Shown in pieces: positions 25,646-33,657 of a DNA stretch of 36,678 bases. This DNA is from an uncultured Bacteroidota bacterium (GTDB lineage: Bacteria; Bacteroidota; Bacteroidia; Bacteroidales; P3): assembly GCA_900545215.1 (NCBI GenBank), contig UQXW01000017.1, positions 1 through 36,678 on the forward strand, read 5' to 3'. Under the pieces are notes generated by a model. That model was not told where the DNA came from and did not search any database. It saw only the letters and a list, made by a program, of their open reading frames with translations. Made by a program: the position numbers and the translations under genes. How positions within the stretch are numbered: the stretch's first letter is position 1; every line of letters starts with the position of its first letter.

Positions 25646-25766
25646 ACTATACAGGTACCGCCAAGAACCTATGCACAAAATAAGCACAAAACGGTTCACG
25701 CCCAAAGACGCGAACCCCGAACTGCTTATTCTCTTGTGCATCCGAAATTTGGCGGTTTCGTATAGT
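25646..25766 (-). other. Long imperfect hairpin in the leader of the methyltransferase gene
   Basis: Four blocks pair in order with their inverses across 121 bases: ACTATAC (25646-25652) with 25760-25766, ACCGCCAA (25657-25664) with 25749-25756, ATGCACAA (25671-25678) with 25734-25741, and ATAAGCA (25680-25686) with 25723-25729. An inner GGTTC/GAACC stem (25693-25697/25712-25716) closes the tip. It lies between a predicted promoter and the methyltransferase ATG, so it would be transcribed into the leader RNA. Function is unknown. Confidence 0.75.
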
Positions 25767-25847
25767 AGAGAATAAGAGCTTAAAGCTCGATTTATAATTC
25801 TGTTACTCTATTTCTATGTATCTACATATCGATTTGTTTTTCGCCTG

Positions 25848-25855
25848 CAAATGTA
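25848..25855 (-). promoter_or_regulatory. Predicted -7 element of the methyltransferase/DUF262-HNH operon
   Basis: TACATTTG on the minus strand matches TAnnTTTG. An ATTG at 25878-25881 lies 22 bases upstream as a possible -33. Transcription from here would give a leader of about 280 bases before the ATG at 25562. Confidence 0.5.
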
Positions 25856-25927
25856 CGAAATAATATTCACCCCTAACAATCAAGCCGTTTATATTCTTAT
25901 CGATTTTTTACGGCACTTCCGTTTTCA

Positions 25928-26036
25928 GAATCGCCGTTCCCACAAAATCGAAACGCCGAAAGGAAAAATCATTACGCCGTTTGGTCAAATTCTTTCGGCG
26001 TTTCATTTTTCCGAAATACCGTTCCGGTGCGGCTTT
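25928..26036. repeat. Intergenic inverted-repeat element, copy C
   Basis: The left arm contains AATCGCCGTTCC and CGAAACGCCGAAAGG. The right arm contains ACGCCGTTTGGTCAAATTC and TTTCGGCGTTTCATTTTTCC. The two arms are imperfect inverses meeting near 25978. The left arm aligns directly with copy B, and the right arm is near-identical to parts of copies A and D. It lies between the BrkB 3' end and the defence operon promoter. Confidence 0.78.
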
Positions 26037-26078
26037 GTCAAGGAATACCTTTTTGATATGTGTAAAGGAGTGTCGGAA

Positions 26079-27134
26079 TTATTGTTTGCGGCGTTCTTTT
26101 TTCAGTTTGCGTCGGCGTTGCCAACGTTGCCATCTTTTCAATGGGGAGGCTGTTCGAGAGGTTCGGTTGAGTTGGAGCATCCGGTCGCCGTCGGAAGCGA
26201 ATTTCTCGGTACGGGCTTCGGCTATGCTGGCGTTCAGTTCGAAGCCTATGAGGAGTATGAAAGAGTTAAGGTAGGTCCATAACAGGAAAATGATTAACAC
26301 GCCTATCGAACCGTAGAGGGCGTTGTATCGGGAGAAGTGAAGTATATAGAAATTGAAGCCTTGGGTTGTGAGAATGAACAACAGGGTTGCCAAACTCGCT
26401 CCTGCGGAAAAGAAGGTGTAGTTCTTGCGGTTTGCGGGTGTCCAATAGTACAGTGCAGCGAACATGAGATAGACTATGCTTATGAGGAGAAACCATTTGA
26501 GGCTTTTCAGAATGATGAGCTTGGCGGTTGTGTCCAATATTCCTTCTTGTTCCAAATGCCGAACGAAAATACGGAAACCTCCTATCAGGGTGAAACTGAT
26601 GAGTACCACGATTGCTATAATCACAACCATGAGAATGCTGAGCAATCGACGCTTCAACCACTTGCGTTTCTCTATGCTGTGGTGCGATTGGTTGAAGGAG
26701 ACAAGCATTGCATTGATTCCGCTCGACGCGACATACACAGAGGAAATGAAACCGACGGACAACAACCCGTTGTGCTTACGATGTAAGATGTCGATAAGGG
26801 TTTTCTCTATTGCGGGATAGACATTTTCCGGCAAAGTCTCTTTCAGAAGCGAGAAAAGCTGTTCTGCATAATATGCGGTATCGAAATAGGGTAACAAGGT
26901 GAAGAAGAACAGCACCAAAGGGAAGATTGCCAAAACGAAGTGAAAGGAAACGGCTGCCGCTCTCTGGTTCAATACGCCTTTCATCAGGCCTTTGATGAAG
27001 AAAACGGTAACGTCGAAAAGCGGAACGCCTTGAAAACCAGGTATGACCAGCATTCGGGAAGTGTGCAACACCTCTCTGACCGGTCGCCAATATATCAACT
27101 TTCGCAGATACTTCGTTTTGGTAGAGCCGCTCAT
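26079..27134 (-). CDS. YihY/BrkB-family inner membrane protein
   Basis: The 351-residue protein has a basic N-terminus, about six transmembrane segments between residues 55 and 305, and a strongly basic C-terminal tail (RWQRWQRRRKLKKERRKQ). Family-typical segments are RAAAVSFHFVLAIFPLVLF, the YGSIGVLIIFLLWTYLNSF stretch and FELNASIAEAR. YihY/BrkB proteins are integral membrane proteins of unsettled function, once mis-called RNase BN. The ATG directly abuts the nadC stop (TAG then ATG), so it is the third gene of the M6 protease-nadC-BrkB unit. Confidence 0.92.
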   Translation of the reverse strand: MSGSTKTKYLRKLIYWRPVREVLHTSRMLVIPGFQGVPLFDVTVFFIKGLMKGVLNQRAAAVSFHFVLAIFPLVLFFFTLLPYFDTAYYAEQLFSLLKETLPENVYPAIEKTLIDILHRKHNGLLSVGFISSVYVASSGINAMLVSFNQSHHSIEKRKWLKRRLLSILMVVIIAIVVLISFTLIGGFRIFVRHLEQEGILDTTAKLIILKSLKWFLLISIVYLMFAALYYWTPANRKNYTFFSAGASLATLLFILTTQGFNFYILHFSRYNALYGSIGVLIIFLLWTYLNSFILLIGFELNASIAEARTEKFASDGDRMLQLNRTSRTASPLKRWQRWQRRRKLKKERRKQ

Positions 27135-27986
27135 CTATTCGTCTGCCAGCAAACTTAAATCTATGCTTTTTATATGGTGCGTCAACGCACCGACAGATAT
27201 ATAGTCCACTCCGCAACGGGCGTAGGATAGGATATTTTCGGATGTTATTCCTCCGGAACTTTCGGTCTCGTAACGGTGTGCTATAAGTTCCACGGCTTTT
27301 CGGGTATCCTCGATGCTGAAATTATCCAACATTATTCTGTCCACGCCTCCGTGTGCGAGAACACGCTGCAACTCATCGAGGTTTCGCACCTCTATTTCTA
27401 TTTTCAGGTCAAGCCCTTTATCTTTAAGATATTGCAGAGTTTTGTCTATTGCCTTCTCTATTCCTCCTGCAAAGTCGATATGGTTGTCTTTCAACATTAT
27501 CATATCGTATAAGCCCATTCTGTGATTGGTGCCGCCGCCTGTCTTTACGGCATACTTTTCCAGAAGTCGCATGCAGGGGGTTGTCTTGCGGGTATCCAAA
27601 AGCCTTGTCGTTGTTCCTTCGATGAGGCTTACGTATTCAGCCGTTGCGGTCGCTATTCCCGAAAGCCGTTGCATGTAATTCAAGGCTGTTCTTTCAGCAG
27701 TCAGGATAGAGGCTGCCGAACCTTCGACTCTGAACAGTACGTCGCCTTTCTCGGCTCTCTGACCATCTTTCATCAATGGCGTAAAGGCGATTTCCTTGTC
27801 GGTAAGTTCGAAAACCTTGCGTGCAATATCCGTTCCGCAAACCACGCAGGCTTGCTTCGCCACCAATTTGGCTTTCCCTTTCTCTGTCGGGGCGATGCAT
27901 GCCGATGAAGAGTAATCACCCCCTCCGACATCTTCTTTAAGAGCGGAGAGGATGTGTCGTTCGATGTATTGTTCGTTTAGTTCCAT
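27135..27986 (-). CDS. nadC: Nicotinate-nucleotide pyrophosphorylase (carboxylating)
   Basis: The 283-residue cytoplasmic enzyme makes nicotinate mononucleotide from quinolinate and PRPP in de novo NAD synthesis. Key segments are ERTALNYMQRLSGIAT, LDTRKTTPCMRLLEKYAVKTGGG, HRMGLYDMIMLKDNH, the KIEIEV strand and VDYISVGALTHHIKSIDLSL at the C-terminus. Length is normal. The start at 27986 is given by MELNEQYIERHILSALKEDV. A longer frame starting at 28193 overlaps the protease gene and is not used. The ATG overlaps the protease TAA by one base (TAATG), and BrkB follows with no gap. nadA and nadB are not in the window. Confidence 0.97.
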   Translation of the reverse strand: MELNEQYIERHILSALKEDVGGGDYSSSACIAPTEKGKAKLVAKQACVVCGTDIARKVFELTDKEIAFTPLMKDGQRAEKGDVLFRVEGSAASILTAERTALNYMQRLSGIATATAEYVSLIEGTTTRLLDTRKTTPCMRLLEKYAVKTGGGTNHRMGLYDMIMLKDNHIDFAGGIEKAIDKTLQYLKDKGLDLKIEIEVRNLDELQRVLAHGGVDRIMLDNFSIEDTRKAVELIAHRYETESSGGITSENILSYARCGVDYISVGALTHHIKSIDLSLLADE

Positions 27987-30900
27987 TATCGCTTGTTGAT
28001 TATCAGTATGGTCTCCCAAGAGAAGCCTTCTGCGAAAATTCGCAGTACGTATGACGAAGTGCCGAGTTGACTGAGGTCTATGTTGTTTTCGCCTTTCACT
28101 ATACGGATATTGTCCATCGTTTGAACGATGCCGCCGTTCATTGACACTATTTCCAGCCTTGCAACAGGCAATTCTCTTTCGGAAATCAAGCAAACCTTTC
28201 CGTCGGAAGGGTTAGGTGTAAGTTTTATCGCTTTTTTATCGCTCTCGATGTCAGCCAAGCCGACACCTTCGGCAACATTGACGTTGACGGAACCGGAATA
28301 CTTCATATCGCAAACCCCGTTCTGTACGGCAACACGGTATTTGTATATCCCCTGTTCCGTAGGCACATCGGTGAAATAAACGCTGTCTTCCGAGTTTTCT
28401 ATTCTCTCCCAATTAAATTCGGGTTTTTGTCTTTCCCAATAAAGAATGTCTCCGACATTTGCCCTAAGCTGCAATCTTACCGCCTTATTCACTGCAGGAT
28501 TGTCGCTTACGAGGAATACGTTACCGCCTCTTGTCGTTGCGTCTATGGTAATGGTTACAACGTTACTCGTATCCGTTACAAAAGTTGAACGAACCACTCT
28601 GCGGAAATAGGTAGTGGTGAAAAGTTGTCGCAACTCCAAGTCCTTTCCTGTGGAGAGGGAACTCAATGTACTCTCAATCCAATTTTCTCCATCGGTACTC
28701 ATAATCCATTGATACTCGTATGTGCCATCGCCTCCGGTAGGAGTGCTGCCCACAAGAGAGTTTGCAACCACGCCTTCGCAGACTGTCTGGTCTCCCGATA
28801 TGGTATTATTGAATATAGGGGTGTATGGAGTCGTTATACTATACTCGCTTCCGTATGAAGTGCCGAAAGAGTTGGTTGCGAAAGCTCTTATGTAATATGT
28901 GGTGTTCTCCGAAAGATTGCTCATCGTGGTCGAGAACGCACCGATGCCGGAACCACACTCCATTACGTTGTTTGTGATATCGGGATTGCTTGTCGTCGCC
29001 CAGCATATACCCTTTCTCGTAACGCTGCTTACGCCTTCGTATGTTACTTCGCCGGAAACGCTTATGCTGTTGTGCGAAGCAAGGGTCGGTTCGTTCGTTA
29101 CGACAAGCGGAACCTGCAAAACTGCATTCACAACTATGTTTTTGATGCTCAATGATGCCATATTGGACACGCCTTCAAAGGCTATGAAATATTCCTCGCT
29201 CAAATCGGTCAACTCTATCGTATCTCTCGTATAGGTTGTTGCAGAAGCGGCAAAACTTTCGAGTGTATTCCATTGTTCAGATACATTTCTGCGGTAAAGA
29301 ACCTTCAATGTATCGACGGCAGAAGAGCCGGAGGCAGGTGTTTGCAACCTTTCGAAACTGATGAATGTGTTTTCAAAGTTTTGAAGATTGAATATCGGCA
29401 GTACAAGAGTGTCTCTTGCTCCTGCTGTTGCAGCGGTAAATTCGTACGAAGTATTGTCCTCCGATAATGTCCAACCGTTTTGGTCGACGCAAGTTGCGGA
29501 AACAGTGTACGGATATTGGGAAATTCTCTCACATCTTGTCGTTATCTGTAGTTCTTCTCCGTATTTCAAGTGTCCGTTGTTCTTTGCGAATGCTCTGACA
29601 TAGTATGTCGTGCTTGGCTCCAAGTCATTCAAATTTATGGAATAGTTATTCGCAACAACTGTTTCTATGAGGTTGTCCTCCATTGTCGGCATGGAATGCG
29701 TTGCATAGCACAATCCCAATGTGTGAACAGGGTTGTTGCCGTTTGAAACCAAAGAAGCATTGACCTCTGCCGCCACATCCGTAACTTTATCGTATGATAG
29801 AGTTCTCACATCGGGGAAAGCCGTCATGTCGGTCTCGAATATCTCCACGTCATCTACGCAAACACCGTAGCCTCCTCTCAATACGGCTTCAAAAGCCACA
29901 TAATACTCGGCAGAAGGTGTAGGAAGGTTTATCGTTGTCTCCGTCCAAGTGTCTTGCTCGGAAGTAAAGGATTGCAGAAGCGTCCATTCCGCATTCGCAG
30001 ATGTCTTATAGTAAACTTTCAAGTTGTCATTATTTCCTGCTTTCGCTTTCAGAGCGTATGAGAACTTCAATGCAGGTTGACTTATACTCGAAAGGTTCAA
30101 TGGTAAAGATACAAGCTTGGTCGTTTGTGTGCCTTCTCTCCAATCGGAACGAATGAATGCCCAACGAGAACCCTCATCGGCACTTGCTATTGCTCCGCTT
30201 TCGTATGCGGAATCGGTCAATGTCCATTTGTTGGATACGAATACGCCGAATTCCTGTCCCCAACAATCGAAGCGGGTGTCGTTTGCTTCAAAACTTTCGG
30301 CGAAAGGCATCTCCGTTTCCGCAAAACATATCGTTTTAACCGCGATTGCCTCTCCGTAACCCACTCTGTCCGCTGTTTTTGCATACGCTCTGACATAGTA
30401 TTCCTTGTTCGGCAGCAAATTATTCAATTCTACCGTGAATTGATTGGTCGATGAGGAAGAAATCATCGTGCCATTTGCTATCGTAGGAATACGAACCGAA
30501 TCGGAAAAACAAACTCCTCTTTCGATTATTGCCGAAGATTGAGTACCGTCAACCCTTGCATTCACTCTTATGCTGTCTGCGAATACCTCAGCTCCGAGAG
30601 TCGTTACGACAGGTCTTGCATTGTCTGTATCCAGATACAGGAACGTTATATTGCCAGTTGAAGTGTTTTCGCTTATGTTGCTTATCGGACGATTAAGCCT
30701 CATTCCCGAGCGGGATTTGCTGTCAGGCGTTGTCTCGTCCGTGAAACTTGTCTTGTTCGATGTTCCCGGGAACGGATTGCCGGCTCTGTTGTTTGTATTC
30801 GAATTTGCTTCCTCCAAGTCCAAACCGGGGTTGTTCGGGTCGCAGTTGGCACAATTATTGTTCCAACCTGCAACATTTTTATTTACATGGTAAATCAACA

Positions 30901-32188
30901 TGCCGTGTCCGGGCAGATAGTAATCCCAACCGACCTGCTGCCTGTTTTCCAAGATGAAATATTCATTTTGATTAAAGCTCATTTTGTATGCAATGTTGCC
31001 CGAATGCAATGGCGGTAAGGTTACGTTGCCCGAATCGCTCAATTCGATTATTTCGGTATAGCCTCTCACTTCTCTTTCGTGAGCCGACCATAGCGGAGGA
31101 CACAATCCTCCGTTGTTGTAATTGCCTGATGACATCAAATCCCAAGGACCATGATCTGCGAAACTGCCTTGAGCTTCGTAATCGGTATCATAGTAATCCG
31201 CCTGACCCAAAACATGGGAAAATTCATGGCAAATGGTGCCTATGGTCATAGGTCTGGAAGAATAAGGCGAGCCTTCCTTTTCGGAAGATACTCCATAGTC
31301 GGATACATATACTCCATCGATGGAATAAGGTGTATATAATCGTGAACGGTGCGGCCAGATGGTATTCTCTGCACCTCCCGAAGCAGCCGAATATCCCGCA
31401 TAGAGAACGTAAACACAGGATACATATTCGCCCTCTCCGTTGGTGAATTGAGAGAAATCGACCTCAGGATTTGCAAACTCTATGGCTTCGATCACCAAAT
31501 CGCGAGCCCGCATATCCGTATGAGTGCCTGGATAGTTCTCTCCGTAATAAGCCATTTCATGACTTGCCGTATAAGGACCGACAACCGTCGCCTCGACATT
31601 CAGTTTTCCGAAAGACGATGCCTTGAAAAAGTCTTTCACGCTTCCTTGGTGTCCGTTTGCGGAATAACCTACCTGATTGAATAACGCATCGACGTCCTCT
31701 CGCGTCATCGTGAAAGCAAGATCGGAATAGCTCATAAGGATAACCAACATTTTATAGTCCTCCACACCGTTTGCATTAAGGCTTTTGTGCATTGTCTTTT
31801 CGTTGAAATCCGCCGAAATATCCCAAAGCTGTTTCAAATAGGAGATTTGCTCCGGAGAATAAAACAAATTCTTGTCCAAAGTCGCAATCAACGCCTTTTC
31901 TTCGCTTGTTCTCTCCGCAGGATTATGCGTCAAAACAGAAGAAGGCTTCATTCCGCCTTTTCCATCTGGAATTGCATACACGAAGTCGCCGTTTTCCGCT
32001 CTCATCAGCGTATAACCATCGGAAGTTTTAGCCCAAGCGACTTTCTCATCCCCTTTAAGAAGAACCGACACATTCGATTTATCCGACTGAGTGAAAACCA
32101 TGGGATAAGGATACGCCGGAACGCAAAATGCCTTCAAGCCCAAGCATAGGACAAAGGCACAAAAAAACACTAATGTTCTTGCTTTCAT
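27986..32188 (-). CDS. Secreted M6-family metalloprotease with T9SS type A sorting domain
   Basis: The 1400-residue protein starts at MKARTLVFFCAFVLCLGLKA, a signal peptide. A propeptide-like region comes next, then an M6 (immune inhibitor A-like) zinc protease domain with HEFSHVLGQAD at 321-331 (HExxHxxGxxD; His321, Glu322, His325, Asp331). Three fibronectin III-like repeats (each ending in patterns like TTYYIRAFA or KEYYVRAYA) alternate with two jelly-roll, MAM-like domains (about 640-800 and 895-1040). An Ig/PKD-like section follows, then a C-terminal sorting domain (about 1325-1400) with LTPNPSDGKV, LEIVSMNGGIVQT and SYVLRIF. It should be exported by T9SS and attached to, or released from, the surface as a protein- or host-degrading factor. 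The start is set by the signal peptide; an upstream ATG at 32227 would overlap the promoter. Confidence 0.93.
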   Translation of the reverse strand: MKARTLVFFCAFVLCLGLKAFCVPAYPYPMVFTQSDKSNVSVLLKGDEKVAWAKTSDGYTLMRAENGDFVYAIPDGKGGMKPSSVLTHNPAERTSEEKALIATLDKNLFYSPEQISYLKQLWDISADFNEKTMHKSLNANGVEDYKMLVILMSYSDLAFTMTREDVDALFNQVGYSANGHQGSVKDFFKASSFGKLNVEATVVGPYTASHEMAYYGENYPGTHTDMRARDLVIEAIEFANPEVDFSQFTNGEGEYVSCVYVLYAGYSAASGGAENTIWPHRSRLYTPYSIDGVYVSDYGVSSEKEGSPYSSRPMTIGTICHEFSHVLGQADYYDTDYEAQGSFADHGPWDLMSSGNYNNGGLCPPLWSAHEREVRGYTEIIELSDSGNVTLPPLHSGNIAYKMSFNQNEYFILENRQQVGWDYYLPGHGMLIYHVNKNVAGWNNNCANCDPNNPGLDLEEANSNTNNRAGNPFPGTSNKTSFTDETTPDSKSRSGMRLNRPISNISENTSTGNITFLYLDTDNARPVVTTLGAEVFADSIRVNARVDGTQSSAIIERGVCFSDSVRIPTIANGTMISSSSTNQFTVELNNLLPNKEYYVRAYAKTADRVGYGEAIAVKTICFAETEMPFAESFEANDTRFDCWGQEFGVFVSNKWTLTDSAYESGAIASADEGSRWAFIRSDWREGTQTTKLVSLPLNLSSISQPALKFSYALKAKAGNNDNLKVYYKTSANAEWTLLQSFTSEQDTWTETTINLPTPSAEYYVAFEAVLRGGYGVCVDDVEIFETDMTAFPDVRTLSYDKVTDVAAEVNASLVSNGNNPVHTLGLCYATHSMPTMEDNLIETVVANNYSINLNDLEPSTTYYVRAFAKNNGHLKYGEELQITTRCERISQYPYTVSATCVDQNGWTLSEDNTSYEFTAATAGARDTLVLPIFNLQNFENTFISFERLQTPASGSSAVDTLKVLYRRNVSEQWNTLESFAASATTYTRDTIELTDLSEEYFIAFEGVSNMASLSIKNIVVNAVLQVPLVVTNEPTLASHNSISVSGEVTYEGVSSVTRKGICWATTSNPDITNNVMECGSGIGAFSTTMSNLSENTTYYIRAFATNSFGTSYGSEYSITTPYTPIFNNTISGDQTVCEGVVANSLVGSTPTGGDGTYEYQWIMSTDGENWIESTLSSLSTGKDLELRQLFTTTYFRRVVRSTFVTDTSNVVTITIDATTRGGNVFLVSDNPAVNKAVRLQLRANVGDILYWERQKPEFNWERIENSEDSVYFTDVPTEQGIYKYRVAVQNGVCDMKYSGSVNVNVAEGVGLADIESDKKAIKLTPNPSDGKVCLISERELPVARLEIVSMNGGIVQTMDNIRIVKGENNIDLSQLGTSSYVLRIFAEGFSWETILIINKR

Positions 32189-32216
32189 ATCATCAAAATT
32201 CTTATTATTCAGCCTA

Positions 32217-32247
32217 CAAAGGTACATGTTTTGTCCGATATATCAAA
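32217..32247 (-). promoter_or_regulatory. Predicted promoter of the M6 protease-nadC-brkB unit
   Basis: On the minus strand TTTG (32244-32247) and TACCTTTG (32217-32224) are separated by 19 bases, a full consensus match. The -7 box is 28 bases before the ATG at 32188. Confidence 0.75.
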
Positions 32248-32302
32248 ATACAGAAGCCGAAAATCGACAAAAACCGCTATTCGTTATTTTGCAAACCACC
32301 TC

Positions 32303-32410
32303 TTTGCGATGCGAGAAACCCAAACGCCGTTTTGGAAAAACAGAACGGCGTTTTGTCGAATTCTTTCGCCGTTTCATTTCTCCGGAACGGCGTTCGGTTT
32401 CTGTGATTGC
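32303..32410. repeat. Intergenic inverted-repeat element, copy D
   Basis: GAAACCCAAACGCCGTTTTGG (near 32314) is mirrored at the other end by CCGGAACGGCGTTCGGTTTC (32382-32401), and GAACGGCGTTTTGTCGAATT lies at 32343-32362. The ends TTGCGAT and ATTGCAA extend the inversion. TTCTTTCGCCGTTTCATTTC matches copies A and C. It occupies the divergent gap of about 360 bases between the protease and glycosyltransferase genes; apart from it and the promoter I see nothing else there. Confidence 0.78.
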
Positions 32411-32550
32411 AAGGCTTTGATTTTCAAAACATGAAAAGAAGTTCCCGTAAGGGTGGGAAATGACTTCTTTCGTTCATGCGAAATTCTCCGGAAGACCGAC
32501 TTGCAATATTTGTTTCCCATGTTCGTTCGATAAGAGAATGTGTGGGAGAG

Positions 32551-33657
32551 ATGAAACAAATCAGTGTTTGCGTAAGTAACGATTTGGTGTGCGACAACAG
32601 GGTGGACAAGACTTGCCGAAGCCTTGTCGGGTGTGGTTTATCGGTAAGGCTCATCGGCAGAGAGTTCGATAATTCGCCTGCTTTGCCGTCTCGCAATTAC
32701 GAATGCGGCAGAGTACGGACGTATTTCAAGAGAAACGTTCTCTATTATGCAGAACTGAACTTGCGTCTTTTCTTTCGATTGCTTTTTTCAAGGCAGGACA
32801 TTATTTGGGCAAACGATTTGGATACGTTGCTGCCTTGCTGCCTTGCTGCAAAGCTCAAAGGCAAACCGCTTATATTCGATTCGCATGAACATTTTACCCA
32901 AGTGCCGGAGTTGAAAGCCAATCCCTTTGCCCGCAAAGTGTGGAAGATGGTGGAGAAATACTGTATAAAGAAGTGCAAAGGCGTTGTTACGGTTTGCGAA
33001 CCTATACGGGAGTACTTCAAAGAGGAGTATGGAGTTGAAAGCGTGGTGGTCAGAAACATGCCGCCGAGACAAGCCGCAATCGAAAGTCTTATTCCTGCCG
33101 CCGAAAAGGAGAATCTGATTGTCTGGCAGGGTGCCGTGAACATGGAAAGAGGGTTGGAAGAATTGTGCGAGACAATGCAATTCGTCGATGGAAGACTTGT
33201 GATAATGGGAGACGGAAGAATAAAGGACGAATTGGAGAGTAAAGTACGGCAATACCCGTTCGCAAACAAGATTTGCTTTGTCGGCAGATTGCCCTTTGCG
33301 GAAATGATGAGCAATACGAGGAAAGCGAAACTTGCGGTTTCGATAGACAAACCCACGAACGGCAATTACGCAATCAGTCTGCCCAACAAAATTTTCGAAT
33401 ATATGGCAAGCTGCGTTCCGATGCTCGTTTCGCCTTTGCAGGAAATCGAACCCATAGTGGCGAAATACGAGGTCGGAGAGTTCATTCGCTCATATAACCC
33501 GCCGGAATTGGCAAAACAGATAAACGAACTGCTTTCCGACAATGCAAAAGCGGATTTTTTTGCGGCAAATGCCTTGAAAGCCGCAGCGGAACTCTGTTGG
33601 GAAAATGAAGAAAAGAAGATATACGAATTGATAAAGCATACGGAGGACATCAAATGA
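32551..33657 (+). CDS. GT4-like glycosyltransferase
   Basis: The product (368 residues from ATG 32551) has a two-lobed GT-B look. An N-terminal lobe contains IIWANDLDTLLP, PLIFDSHEHFTQVPEL and GVVTVCEPIREYF. The C-terminal lobe contains IVWQGAVNMERGLEEL, VIMGDGR, KICFVGRLPFAEM and the donor-binding segment NYAISLPNKIFEYMASCVPML, as in GT4-type enzymes. It would transfer a sugar from a nucleotide donor to a glycan. Start choice: MKQISVCVSNDLV is a typical beginning, preceded by GGGAG; the frame is open upstream to an ATG at 32476 that looks less protein-like. Its stop overlaps the next gene by 4 bases (ATGA). Substrate unknown. Confidence 0.82.
   Translation: MKQISVCVSNDLVCDNRVDKTCRSLVGCGLSVRLIGREFDNSPALPSRNYECGRVRTYFKRNVLYYAELNLRLFFRLLFSRQDIIWANDLDTLLPCCLAAKLKGKPLIFDSHEHFTQVPELKANPFARKVWKMVEKYCIKKCKGVVTVCEPIREYFKEEYGVESVVVRNMPPRQAAIESLIPAAEKENLIVWQGAVNMERGLEELCETMQFVDGRLVIMGDGRIKDELESKVRQYPFANKICFVGRLPFAEMMSNTRKAKLAVSIDKPTNGNYAISLPNKIFEYMASCVPMLVSPLQEIEPIVAKYEVGEFIRSYNPPELAKQINELLSDNAKADFFAANALKAAAELCWENEEKKIYELIKHTEDIK

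Noticed and set aside
25638..25770. The long hairpin as an integron attC site
   Set aside because: The outer ends do not show the RYYYAAC and GTTRRRY core sites required at attC borders, and no integrase or cassette array is present. The structure is kept as an unexplained hairpin.
23312..26036. Copies B and C as terminal repeats of a composite transposon carrying the defence genes
   Set aside because: The same elements occur at unrelated loci in the window without any gene load, and no transposase lies between B and C. Bracketing is reported only as a possible recombination route.
27135..28193. Longer nadC starting at 28193
   Set aside because: The extra 69 codons overlap the T9SS sorting domain of the protease in another frame and look unlike NadC; the family N-terminus begins at 27986.
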